A stretch of DNA of 64,000 bases from Streptoalloteichus tenebrarius (GTDB lineage Bacteria > Actinomycetota > Actinomycetes > Mycobacteriales > Pseudonocardiaceae): positions 164,259 to 228,258 of the forward strand of contig NZ_JAMTCP010000005.1 in assembly GCF_024171885.1 (NCBI RefSeq), in the 5' to 3' direction. Within the stretch, counting starts at the first letter, position 1. Every line of letters begins with the position of its first letter. Shown here piece by piece: positions 17,480 to 25,497 of this stretch. The notes beneath the pieces are model-generated. The model was not told the DNA's origin and did no database searches. It saw nothing but the letters and a program-made list of their open reading frames with translations. The position numbers and the translations under genes are program-made.

Positions 17480-17732
17480 GTTCCGCCCTCCCTCGTCCCC
17501 GTTTTTTCGCAAGGATTTCTCACGTTACGCGAATCGAGGCGAGATCCCGGTGAAACGGCGGTCGGCGGGCCGGGGCCGGCGGAGGGGGCGGCGCCGACGG
17601 CGGTGGGCGCGGCGACCCCGCCGACGCGTGGCGCTCGTCACGTCGGCGGGGTTTCGTTGCCCGGTCACGGAATTGTCGAGAACAGGTCGTATTTGTCGTG
17701 ACAATAGGATCGGCGGCCCTCGGAACGGGCGG

Positions 17733-18080
17733 TCAAACCAGGGCCGGCGCTCCCGTCGGCGCGCTCTCGGCGGCCGGTTCCACCGCCGGCTCGGACGGAA
17801 TCGTCAGGGGGACGTCACACACCCGGACGGTCTTTGCGCCGCTCCGTCCTGTCAGCCGCCACACCCGCACCAACCAGCGCTGACCCGGCTGGGAGCCGTG
17901 CTTGAGGAGGAACTCCTCGAACAGGGCACGAGTGTAATCCGTTGCGGTGGTCCGCATTTGGCGCTGGATCGTCCGGCCGATGTAGAAGCCGTGATCGTTG
18001 ATTTCCTCGGCGTGCACGAGGACTCGTTGGCCTCGTTTGATCTGCCAGTACTCGATCCGGTGCCAGTGGTCCAGGTCCAT
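17733..18080 (-). CDS. Hypothetical protein divergent from the XRE regulator
   Basis: 115 aa, ATG at 18080 preceded by GGAGAG. The N-terminal ~85 residues are a compact beta-rich soluble domain (HRIEYWQIKRGQRVLVHAEE, then RWLVRVWRLTG), and the tail is Pro/Ala-rich. No family recognised. It is read away from the XRE gene across a 149-bp gap containing a perfect 19-bp palindrome, so the two are probably co-regulated. Confidence 0.7.
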   Translation of the reverse strand: MDLDHWHRIEYWQIKRGQRVLVHAEEINDHGFYIGRTIQRQMRTTATDYTRALFEEFLLKHGSQPGQRWLVRVWRLTGRSGAKTVRVCDVPLTIPSEPAVEPAAESAPTGAPALV

Positions 18081-18128
18081 GTGCTCGCCCTCTCTCCGGA
18101 TGGGGCCGCCGACAGGTCTCAGAAAGTA

Positions 18129-18147
18129 CGACCAGGAATCCTGGTCG
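18129..18147. promoter_or_regulatory. Perfect 19-bp palindromic operator candidate
   Basis: CGACCAGGA, a single A, then TCCTGGTCG: nine-base arms about a one-base centre, in the divergent gap between the 115-aa gene and the XRE gene. It is the expected kind of site for the adjacent XRE regulator. Confidence 0.65.
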
Positions 18148-18229
18148 GAAATCCCCTGACTGGGGGCTCTCCGCAGCTCGGTGGGTATCGGGCACACTTA
18201 GCCCCGCCTGAGCGAAGGGAGGTTGCCGG

Positions 18230-19078
18230 ATGGCGGCAACGAGCCCCGGTCCCGCGGTGCAGCGGCTCCTGCTGGGCGAGCGACTGCGGGTGCTCCGGGA
18301 GGCGGCCGGCATCGCCGCCGAGGACGCCGCACGCAAGCTCGAGTGGTACCGGGCGAAGATCAGCAAGGTCGAGACCGGCGCGGTGCGGGTCACCGACGCC
18401 GAGGTCGAGCGGTTGCTCGAGCTGTACCGCGTCGGTGCCGCCGAGGCCAGACAGGTCCGCAAGCTCGCCAAGGAGTCCCGGAGGAAGAACCCGCCGGCGC
18501 GGGTGCCCGACTGGGCCAAGCAGTTCGTCAGCCTGGAGTCCAGCGCCGACGAGATGGAGATCTTCTACGGGGAGTTCATCCCCGGTCCGTTCCAGACGCC
18601 GGAGTACGCCAGGGCGATGCTGTCCATGTCGGTCGTGGTCGCCCCCGCGGAGATCGACCGGATGGCCGAGGCCAGAGCCCGTCGCTCCCAACGTCTGTCC
18701 TCATCGGACGCCCCACGGGTGTGGGCGGTGTTCGGCGAGGAGGCGCTGCTCCGGCGGATCGGCGGCCCCAAGATCCTGCGTGGCCAGCTCTGCCACCTGC
18801 GCCAGCTCGCCGCGCTGACCAACGTCACCATCCAGATCATGCCGCTGGCCGGTGGCGCGCACGTCGCCCTCGGCACTCCCTTCACCCTGCTCTCCTTCGA
18901 GCGGGCCGGGGCGACGATCGTCTACGTGGAGAGCCTGACGGGCGCGGACTACCTGACGCGCCCGCAGCACACGAAGGCGTACCGGCTGGCGTTCGACCGG
19001 TTGCGGGTGGCGGCGCTCGGCGAGCACGAGTCGCTGGCCCTGATCGACCGGCACCTCGCGGAACTCGACAAGGAGTAG
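18230..19078 (+). CDS. XRE-family regulator with DUF5753 (Scr1-type)
   Basis: 282 aa. Residues about 12-70 form the helix-turn-helix (LLGERLRVLREAAGIAAEDAARKLEWYRAKISKVETG). Residues about 100-280 match DUF5753, e.g. EFIPGPFQTPEYARAML, ALLRRIGGPKILRGQLCHL and IQIMPLAGGAHVALGTPFTLL. In actinomycetes such regulators are almost always followed by a DUF397 partner, as here, and the pairs influence development or behave like antitoxin/toxin-type modules. Start at 18230 with GGGAGG. Probably binds the palindrome in its own upstream gap. Confidence 0.93.
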   Translation: MAATSPGPAVQRLLLGERLRVLREAAGIAAEDAARKLEWYRAKISKVETGAVRVTDAEVERLLELYRVGAAEARQVRKLAKESRRKNPPARVPDWAKQFVSLESSADEMEIFYGEFIPGPFQTPEYARAMLSMSVVVAPAEIDRMAEARARRSQRLSSSDAPRVWAVFGEEALLRRIGGPKILRGQLCHLRQLAALTNVTIQIMPLAGGAHVALGTPFTLLSFERAGATIVYVESLTGADYLTRPQHTKAYRLAFDRLRVAALGEHESLALIDRHLAELDKE

Positions 19079-19085
19079 ATCAGAA

Positions 19086-19298
19086 ATGTGGGTCCCGGCC
19101 CCGTCCCTGACCGGTGCGTCCTGGCGCACGTCCAGCTACACGAGCGGCGCCAACAACTGCGTGGAGGTGGCGGACTTCCCGACCGTCGCCGCCGTGCGGG
19201 ATTCGAAGAACCCCACCGGACCCGCGCTGCTGTTCGCGCGGCGTGAGTGGGCGTCCTTCGTCCGAACCGTCCAAGGTGGACGCCTGGACCTGGGCTGA
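19086..19298 (+). CDS. DUF397 protein, partner of the XRE regulator
   Basis: 70 aa. Typical DUF397 signature: WRTSSYTSGANNCVEVADF, VRDSKNPTGPALLF, EWASFVRTVQGGRLD. Its ribosome site AAGGAG overlaps the XRE stop seven bases upstream, so the two are translationally linked. In characterised pairs the DUF397 protein counteracts or modulates the XRE partner; no activity can be read from the sequence. Confidence 0.93.
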   Translation: MWVPAPSLTGASWRTSSYTSGANNCVEVADFPTVAAVRDSKNPTGPALLFARREWASFVRTVQGGRLDLG

Positions 19299-19310
19299 CG
19301 GGCGGATGGC

Positions 19311-19355
19311 GGGGCCCGGCGGGGTGGACGATCACGTCCCACCCCGCCGGGCCCC
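19311..19355 (+). terminator. Terminator of the XRE/DUF397 operon
   Basis: 17-bp perfect stem (19311-19327 with 19339-19355) and an 11-nt loop, 13 bases after the DUF397 stop. Confidence 0.8.
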
Positions 19356-19508
19356 CGGCCTTCTGACGTCCCCGTGTCCCAGCGTCTCGATGTCCGGCTC
19401 CCCGTTGGGCTGAGCCATTCCCCGACCCCGCTCACCGACCCCGCTCACCAACCCGCTCACCGACCCCGGTCGGTGGTCCCGGTGTGGTGCTCCCCTCGCT
19501 GGCACCGC

Positions 19509-20747
19509 TCAGCGGCGGACCACCACCACGCCCACGAGGGCGACCAGGGCGCACTGCGCGGCGGCGGCGATCCAGAACCACCGGTCCCCGCCGGAACGCT
19601 CGGCCAGCTCGTAGAGCTGCCCGCCCACCACTCCGCTGACGAACGCGCCGATCCCGGCGGCGAGGCGCTGTTGGCCGAAGGCCAGCGCCGGCCGGTCCGG
19701 CATCCGGTCCAGCGCCGCCAGCTCGTTCTTCAGGAACAGCACGACCTCGCCGAGCGTCACGAGGGCGGTCCCGAGGAACAGGGCCACGAGCCCGGCCTGG
19801 GCCACCACCGCCATCCCGGCCCCGAAGGCCACGAAGGACAGTCCGATCGCCCAGCGGTAGGCCAGGCGCCCGATCGCCTTGGCGGCCACCGGCTGGAGCA
19901 CGATCACGCCGCCCGCGTTGAGGAGCAACAGCAGGCTGTAGACCTCCGGCGAGTGGTGCGCGGCGGTGAACACGCCCATGTAGTTCTGGAAGAACATGTA
20001 GACGTAGATGGTCAGCAGGTTGACCAGGAACGGCGCGGTGAGCGCCGTCCTCGCCGCCTCCGCCAACACCGCGACGCCCGTGGCCCCGCCCCCGTCCCGC
20101 CCGCCGGACACCGGCTCCGGCGTTGGTGTCGGCGTTGGTGTCGGTGTCGGCTCGGCGGCGAGCATGACCACGTGGCACACGGTCAGCACGACGAAGATGC
20201 CCGTGGTGACACCGAAGACGAGCAACGGCGCGTCGAGGATGAGCAGCCCGGCCACCAACGGCCCCACCGCCATGCCGGCGTTGAGCGCCGAGTTGCTGAC
20301 CGACAGGAACAGGGGTTTGCGTTCCTCGTCGGTGCTCCTGACGATGTACGCCTTGTTCGCCGGCAGGTAGAGCGCCGCGCCGCAGGCGGTGAGCAGCAGC
20401 GCGGGCACCGCCGCGCCCGGCACCGCCATCACGGCGAGGAACAGGGCGAACCCCGCCGTGCGCACGACCAGCGCGAGCACCATCGTGCGCTTGAGGCCGA
20501 GCCGCTCGGCGACCGCGCCGCCGACCACGCCCCCGGAGAACTGGATCAGCGAGGCGGCCGCGAGCACGAACCCGACCCAGCCCAGCGACATGCCCAGCCG
20601 CTGGTGCAGGAAGATCGACATGAACGGCAGCACCATGAAGCTGCCGAACGGGATCAGGAACGAGCTGGCGATCAGGAAGCGCAGCCCGGCCGGCAGCCGG
20701 GGGCGGCGCGCCCGCTCAGAACCCGGGATGCCAGACGCGACCGTCAT
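19509..20747 (-). CDS. MFS transporter, likely exporter of the ATP-grasp product
   Basis: 412 aa with about 12 transmembrane helices, e.g. LRFLIASSFLIPFGSFMVLPFMSIFLHQRLGMSLGWVGF, and a central cytoplasmic loop rich in T-P-T-P-T-P. Fold and length suit an MFS drug/siderophore exporter. The ATG at 20747 lies inside the 3' end of the upstream ATP-grasp gene (32-base overlap), so it is the last gene of the five-gene operon 25189-19509. Function as product exporter is inferred from position. The Thr-Pro linker is encoded by a short tandem repeat near 20115-20150. Confidence 0.85.
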   Translation of the reverse strand: MTVASGIPGSERARRPRLPAGLRFLIASSFLIPFGSFMVLPFMSIFLHQRLGMSLGWVGFVLAAASLIQFSGGVVGGAVAERLGLKRTMVLALVVRTAGFALFLAVMAVPGAAVPALLLTACGAALYLPANKAYIVRSTDEERKPLFLSVSNSALNAGMAVGPLVAGLLILDAPLLVFGVTTGIFVVLTVCHVVMLAAEPTPTPTPTPTPEPVSGGRDGGGATGVAVLAEAARTALTAPFLVNLLTIYVYMFFQNYMGVFTAAHHSPEVYSLLLLLNAGGVIVLQPVAAKAIGRLAYRWAIGLSFVAFGAGMAVVAQAGLVALFLGTALVTLGEVVLFLKNELAALDRMPDRPALAFGQQRLAAGIGAFVSGVVGGQLYELAERSGGDRWFWIAAAAQCALVALVGVVVVRR

Positions 20748-21954
20748 CGAACTCCACCCAGAAGGCGCGGCAGACCTCGCGCATGAGCGCGTACGCCGCG
20801 TCGTGGTCGGGCGCGTGGAGCAGGACGTGCCCACCCCGCTGCGTGTTGTCGGTGATCTCCTTGAGCACCCGGCCCTGGCTGATGCTGGTGTCCGCGTCGA
20901 GCACACCGGGCAGGCGCCGCACCTCCGCGATGTCGGCGACCCGCCGCACCGTCCCCGCCGGCGGCAGCAGCGGGAAGAACACCCCCACCGAGGTGCTGTC
21001 CGGCAGGTGCGGCGCGGTGACCTCCGGGTCGAGCAGGCCCCGCAGCGCCAGGTCGATCTGGCCCACGCCCGTGGTCCGCTCGGTCATCAGCCAGATCCGG
21101 TCGCCGCCGACCCTGGTCTGCGACTCGATCACCCCCGGCCGGCCGTCCGGTCCGACCTTGATCTCGGTGTGCGCGACGCCCCACGTCATGCCGACGGCGG
21201 TCAGGAACTCCCGCGCGGTCCTGACGACCTCGTCCCGCACCCGCTCGAAGCCCGGGGGCGGCGGCACCATCGTGTAGCTGCCCAGCGAGTACGGGTAGCC
21301 GACCAGCTTGGTGTACGAGAAGGAGATCACCGAGTGCTCGCCGCGCAGCGTCAGCGACTCCACGCTGTACAGCTCGTCGCTGTCGACGAGCTTCTCGGCC
21401 ACGTACTGGCCGTCCCGCAGCCACCCCGGGGTGGCCACGGCCTCGGCCAGCTCCTCCGCGGAGCGGATCTGCCGGACGCCCATGCTCGCCGCGCCCGCCA
21501 CCGGCTTCACGATGATCGCCGGGCCGTGCTCGGCGTGGAACCGCTCGACGTCGGCGGCGGAGGCGACCCTGCGCCACGGCAGGGCCAGGGACGGGGAGTC
21601 GGCCAGCGCCCTGCGCGTCCAGTCCTTGTACCGGGTCGCCGCCACCGGCCACAGCTCGGGGCCGGGAAGGCCGAGCGCGTCGGCGATCACCGCGGCGCTC
21701 TCCAGCCCCAGCTCGGTGAACGAGACCACCGCGTCGAGCGGGCGCTCGGCGTGGATCCGCCTGGCCAGGGCCAGGCACACGGTCACCTGGTCCACCGCGA
21801 CCTCGTGCACCGACGCGCAGCGGTCCAGCACGGCCGGGTCCAGCCCGCCACCGCCGGCGGTCGGGCCGAGGTAGCTGACCGCGTACCCGGCCGCCACCGC
21901 CTTCTCGATGATCTCGGTCCAGCCGCCGACGACCAACAGGTGCGGCTCAGCCAC
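20716..21954 (-). CDS. ATP-grasp ligase 2
   Basis: 412 aa, GTG at 21954 overlapping the upstream ATP-grasp stop by 8 bases. Pre-grasp domain at residues ~1-100; the ATP-grasp core has the nucleotide lysine in AIIVKPVAGAASMGV (Lys150) and AEKLVDSDELYSVE. The metal-binding end reads VIESQTRVGGDR, where the usual E-x-N is E-S-Q. A C-terminal domain (about 300-412) follows. Carboxylate-amine ligases of this type join amino acids via acyl-phosphates, as in dapdiamide or bacilysin-type dipeptides. Substrates are unknown; with ATP-grasp 1 it could build a tripeptide or a modified dipeptide. Confidence 0.88.
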   Translation of the reverse strand: MAEPHLLVVGGWTEIIEKAVAAGYAVSYLGPTAGGGGLDPAVLDRCASVHEVAVDQVTVCLALARRIHAERPLDAVVSFTELGLESAAVIADALGLPGPELWPVAATRYKDWTRRALADSPSLALPWRRVASAADVERFHAEHGPAIIVKPVAGAASMGVRQIRSAEELAEAVATPGWLRDGQYVAEKLVDSDELYSVESLTLRGEHSVISFSYTKLVGYPYSLGSYTMVPPPPGFERVRDEVVRTAREFLTAVGMTWGVAHTEIKVGPDGRPGVIESQTRVGGDRIWLMTERTTGVGQIDLALRGLLDPEVTAPHLPDSTSVGVFFPLLPPAGTVRRVADIAEVRRLPGVLDADTSISQGRVLKEITDNTQRGGHVLLHAPDHDAAYALMREVCRAFWVEFDDGRVWHPGF

Positions 21955-23185
21955 CTGGGCGCTCCTCCTCCACCCTGACCCGCAGCTTGCCCACCGCGGA
22001 CAGGACGTTGTGCAGGGCCAGCTCGGCGGTGTCGCCCTCGGCGAACACGATGCCCACCGAGCCGCGCTGGTCGGCCAGGTGCTCGATCCGCCGCCCCACG
22101 GCGGCCGTGGGGAAGAAGGCGGGGTCGCCGGGGTGGCCGGCCAGCCGGTCCAGCCCCTCGACGCCACGGAAGACGCCCACGCGGTCGGCGTAGAGCAGGA
22201 CCTGCGCGGTGCCCCTGACGGGCTTGAGCGGCGCGTCCATCAGCGCGGGCCGCTGGCCCAGCGCCAGGTCGAGGAAGGCGTCGTAGATGTTGTGCTCCAC
22301 CGACCGGCACACCGCCTCGCCGAGCAGTGCCCCACCGAGTCGCGGGTTGATCTCCACGACCTCCGGGCCGCGCGCGGTCATGACGAACTCGGTGTGCGCG
22401 AAGCCGTTGTCGAAGCCGACGGCGGCCAGCACCCTCGTGATCCAGTCGGTCAGCTCGACCGTCCGCTCGGGGGAGAACGCCACCGGGAACGACAGCGACT
22501 CCTCGCGGAACAGCGGCTCGGGGGACAGGCCCCTGCTGGAGATGCCGAGCAGCCGCGTCTCGCCGTCCCAGGTCAGCGTTTCCGCGCTGTAGAGCGGGCC
22601 GACGAAGTAGGGCTCGACGAGCAGGACGCCGCGCAGCCGTGCCGCCCTGCCGGCGGCGAGCACGTCCTCCAGGTCCTCCGTCCCGTTGAGCAGCCACACG
22701 TTCTGGCTGCCGGTGCCGGCGGTGTCCTTGACGATCGCCGGGTAGCTCACGTGCGCCGCCAGCTCGGCCGCCGTGGTCGTCGCCGGGTCGAAGGCGTGGC
22801 TGGCGCCCCGGCTCAGGCCGTGCCGGTGCAGGTGGTCGCGCAGCCGCGCCTTGTCGCGCACCAGCCGGACCGCGTCGGGGGCGGGGCCGGGCAGCCCCAG
22901 CTCGGCCAGCAGGTCCAGCGCCACCAGGCTCCAGGTGTCGGTGGAGCTGATCAGCCCGCGCAGGTCGGGGACCTCGGCCAGCGCGCGCCGCACCGCGTCG
23001 GTGTCGAACGTGTCGACGTCGACCACGTCCAGCGGGGCCGACGGGTCGGCCGCCAGCCGCTCCAGCTCGTGCCGGTAGACGCCGCGGTCGCAGGTGAGCA
23101 ACCGCAGCCGGTGGTCGCGGGCGCGGGCCGCGTCGACCAGCCGGCCGAGGCCGAACGTGAGCGCCTCCAGGGAAACCAGCGTCAC
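21947..23185 (-). CDS. ATP-grasp ligase 1
   Basis: 412 aa, GTG at 23185 overlapping the PLP-enzyme stop by four bases (GTGA). The pre-grasp domain ends near residue 110. ATP-binding lysine in AIVKDTAGTGSQNV (Lys153); hinge LLVEPYFVGPLYSAE; metal-binding VVEINPRLGGALLGE with canonical E-x-N. C-terminal domain with GTAQVLLYADRVGVFRG. Related to carboxylate-amine ligases of the BacD/biotin-carboxylase-like group. Same length and same overall plan as ATP-grasp 2 but clearly diverged, so it is probably an old duplication with different substrates. Confidence 0.9.
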   Translation of the reverse strand: MTLVSLEALTFGLGRLVDAARARDHRLRLLTCDRGVYRHELERLAADPSAPLDVVDVDTFDTDAVRRALAEVPDLRGLISSTDTWSLVALDLLAELGLPGPAPDAVRLVRDKARLRDHLHRHGLSRGASHAFDPATTTAAELAAHVSYPAIVKDTAGTGSQNVWLLNGTEDLEDVLAAGRAARLRGVLLVEPYFVGPLYSAETLTWDGETRLLGISSRGLSPEPLFREESLSFPVAFSPERTVELTDWITRVLAAVGFDNGFAHTEFVMTARGPEVVEINPRLGGALLGEAVCRSVEHNIYDAFLDLALGQRPALMDAPLKPVRGTAQVLLYADRVGVFRGVEGLDRLAGHPGDPAFFPTAAVGRRIEHLADQRGSVGIVFAEGDTAELALHNVLSAVGKLRVRVEEERPGG

Positions 23186-24261
23186 CGGACTGTCTCCTCC
23201 AGGGTGTGGTGGTGCGGGGTGGCCGTGCTGTCGGCGTCGGTGTCGGCCGCGCGGTGCGGCCTGCGGTCCCATGCCATGACCGACCACGGGAACGTCAGCT
23301 CGTCCAGGGAGTTGACCCTGGTCGGGGCCAGCTCGTCGATCGGGAGGACGTCCTCGTGCCTGGCGAAGACGTGGTCCAGGTACCGGTGGCCGGTGTCGGC
23401 GGCGATGAACAGGTACCGGCGGTCGGGGCGACGCCGCGCCTCCCACCGCGTGACCAGGTAGCAGCAGCCGGTGGACAGGCCGGCGAAGACCGCGTGCCGG
23501 CGGAGCAGCTCGACGCTCGCCGACCGGGCGTGGTCGAAGCTCACCCAGTGCATCGTGTCGTACAGCTCGTGCCGGACGTTGCGGAACGGGATCGAGCTGC
23601 CGATGCCGGCGATGATGACCTCGGGGTCCTCGATGTGCTCGCTGCCGAAGGTGACGCTGCCGAACGGCTGGATGCCCACCAGCTCCACGGCCGGGTCGGT
23701 CTCGCGCAGCGCGGTGACCAGGCCGCCGGTCGACGCGCCGGAGCCCACGCCGCCCACCACCGTGAGGTCGTCGACCCCGATCTCGCGGCGCACGATGTCG
23801 GCGAACTCGCGGTAACCGAGGTAGTGAATGTCGTTGTGGTACTGCCGCATCCAGTACACGTTGCCGAGGGAGGGGTTCGCCTCGCTCTCCCGCAGGATCT
23901 CCTGGATGCGCTCGACCCGCTGTTTCTGGTCGAGTTTCAGGCTGGCCGACGGCCGCACCTGCTCGACGGTCGCGCCGAGGATCTCCAGTTGCGTCCTCAA
24001 AGTCCGGTCAACCGTTGTCGACCCGACGATGTGGCACTTCATCCCGTATTTGTGGCAGGCCATCGCCAGCGCGTACGCGTAGATTCCGCTCGAACTGTCG
24101 ACCAGGGTGTCGCCGCGGCGCACCCTCCCGGTCTCCAGTAAGTGCCGGACCGCGGCGAGCGCGGAGTAGACCTTCATCGTCTCGAACCGCGCGACGAACA
24201 CGTTGTCGGTGAGCCGCACGATGTCGGGAATCTTGATGGCGTCGGCGATGTGGTCAAACAT
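23182..24261 (-). CDS. PLP-dependent cysteine-synthase-like enzyme (beta-replacement)
   Basis: 359 aa, ATG at 24261 overlapping the kinase stop by 8 bases. Fold type II PLP enzyme: the Schiff-base lysine is probably Lys30 in RFETMKVYSALAAVRHLLE; the substrate loop is DSSSGIYAYALAMA (instead of the usual PTSGNTG); the phosphate-binding loop is VGGVGSGASTGGL; the C-terminal cofactor-ring contact region is FAGLSTGCCYL. Relatives (CysK, CysM, SbnA) replace an activated beta-leaving group such as O-acetyl or O-phospho with a nucleophile. Next to a threonine-kinase-like gene, the attractive substrate is O-phosphothreonine or O-phosphoserine, giving a 2,3-diamino or similar beta-substituted acid. 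This last step is inference. Confidence 0.88.
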   Translation of the reverse strand: MFDHIADAIKIPDIVRLTDNVFVARFETMKVYSALAAVRHLLETGRVRRGDTLVDSSSGIYAYALAMACHKYGMKCHIVGSTTVDRTLRTQLEILGATVEQVRPSASLKLDQKQRVERIQEILRESEANPSLGNVYWMRQYHNDIHYLGYREFADIVRREIGVDDLTVVGGVGSGASTGGLVTALRETDPAVELVGIQPFGSVTFGSEHIEDPEVIIAGIGSSIPFRNVRHELYDTMHWVSFDHARSASVELLRRHAVFAGLSTGCCYLVTRWEARRRPDRRYLFIAADTGHRYLDHVFARHEDVLPIDELAPTRVNSLDELTFPWSVMAWDRRPHRAADTDADSTATPHHHTLEETVR

Positions 24262-25189
24262 CCCGCCAGCCTCCTCGGGCGAAGTGGCACTGTTGGCCGA
24301 GCTCGCGGAAGAACGCCGAAAGATCGTCCATCCTGGCCCGGTCAGGGCGTTCCCTGAACAGGTAGCCGATGATGCTTCCGGTGTGGGCGACGAAGATCCC
24401 GTCGGCGCGGAAGGCCCGTTGGTTGGCCCGCACCTCGTCGAAACTCCGCTTGGGCACGACGAGCTGGCCCAGCTCGGCGCTGCGGGTCGCGCAGCGGCCG
24501 ATCGCGCCGACGTCACCGGCCCGGAAGGCGGTGACCAGCTCGTCGAGGCAGTACTGGTAGGCGGTGGAGTGCAGCGCGTAGTGCGCCAGCAGCTCCTCGC
24601 CGAGGTCCTCGGTGTCCACCGAGCCGCCCTCGGTGGTGTAGCAGGTGTAGAGGCCGACCTTGTCGCCGAAGTGGTGCACCACCTCGTGCCGGCCGCTGAG
24701 GTAGAGCGCGAACTCGTCGAGGAAGACGCTGTCGGCGCGCTCGATCTCGGCCAGCGCGGCCCGCACCAGTCGCTGGTCGTAGGCCAGGTCGAACAGGCGG
24801 AACAGGCAGCGCAGGGTGGCGACCACGTCCGCGGTGGAGCTGGCCATGCCGGCGCCGACGGTCAGCTCGGTGTGGAAGTCCCACCGGCCCGGCGGCAGCC
24901 GCAGCCCGTGGTGGGCGAGGAAGAAGTCGACGGCGCGCTGGGACTTCGTCCTGCCGGCCCCCGCGAGGTCCTCGGCGCCGGCGCCCGTCCCGTCGGGGCG
25001 GTCCGGTCCCGCGCCGTGCTCGGTGAAGTAGACCCAGCTAAAGCGGTCGACGGGCAGGGAGACGATGGCGATCTCCTGGCGTCCCCCGTGTGGGAAGGGC
25101 CCCTGGAAGAGTTCGCCGAGGGTGCCCTGGCACACGCCGGAGTGCACCTTGGGACGGGCGACGGCGGCGACGGACGGAATGGTGGTCAT
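24254..25189 (-). CDS. GHMP kinase, PduX (L-threonine kinase)-like
   Basis: 311 aa, ATG at 25189 after GGGAGAG. The N-terminus has the PduX-like SGVCQGTLGELFQGPF, and the GHMP phosphate loop is VGAGMASSTADVVATL (residues 111-126), the S-S-T-A-D form typical of PduX rather than of mevalonate or galactose kinases. PduX makes O-phospho-L-threonine for cobamide side chains, but no cobamide gene is nearby. First gene of the overlapping operon with the PLP enzyme, two ATP-grasp ligases and MFS, so it more likely activates a hydroxy-amino acid for beta-replacement. Substrate not proven. Confidence 0.88.
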   Translation of the reverse strand: MTTIPSVAAVARPKVHSGVCQGTLGELFQGPFPHGGRQEIAIVSLPVDRFSWVYFTEHGAGPDRPDGTGAGAEDLAGAGRTKSQRAVDFFLAHHGLRLPPGRWDFHTELTVGAGMASSTADVVATLRCLFRLFDLAYDQRLVRAALAEIERADSVFLDEFALYLSGRHEVVHHFGDKVGLYTCYTTEGGSVDTEDLGEELLAHYALHSTAYQYCLDELVTAFRAGDVGAIGRCATRSAELGQLVVPKRSFDEVRANQRAFRADGIFVAHTGSIIGYLFRERPDRARMDDLSAFFRELGQQCHFARGGWRDV

Positions 25190-25497
25190 CTCTCTCCCGG
25201 ACCGGCCTCTGGTAAGGCGGCGGACAAGGTCGCGCCCATGGGCCGAAATCCCCCAGATTTCGATTGTGTCGACGTGGTCGGTGGAGAAGGGAAAGGGGAG
25301 CCCCCACGCGCGTCGTCGGCGCGGCCGGTCGCCCCTCGTTGTCGCGACAACATCCTCTTGTCCGGCGCGCGGAGCGTCAATAGGCCGAATGTGGGAACGG
25401 GGCGGACACGGATCGTGATATGTGTGCGCCAGGGCACGAAACGTGCCCTGGCGCATCTTTCCCGAATATTTCCCCGCCCCGGGCGGGGCCGGCCGGC
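25190..25497. promoter_or_regulatory. Promoter region of the kinase/ATP-grasp operon
   Basis: 308 bp between the binding-protein gene and the kinase, both minus strand. It contains the hairpin listed separately and an imperfect inverted repeat GACAA-N7-TTGTC near 25343-25360. No clear Zur, IdeR or Fur box could be recognised. No gene was seen. Confidence 0.45.
25425..25455 (-). terminator. Strong hairpin between the importer and the biosynthetic operon
   Basis: Perfect 14-bp stem (TGCGCCAGGGCACG with its complement) and a 3-nt AAA loop, 43 bases after the FecB-like stop. There is no U-tract on the minus side. It probably ends or attenuates importer transcription, separating it from the kinase operon. 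Confidence 0.7.

Noticed and set aside
25343-25360. GACAA-N7-TTGTC as a Zur or Fur box
   Set aside because: Arms are only five bases and do not match known metal-box consensus, so it is mentioned but not called as an operator.
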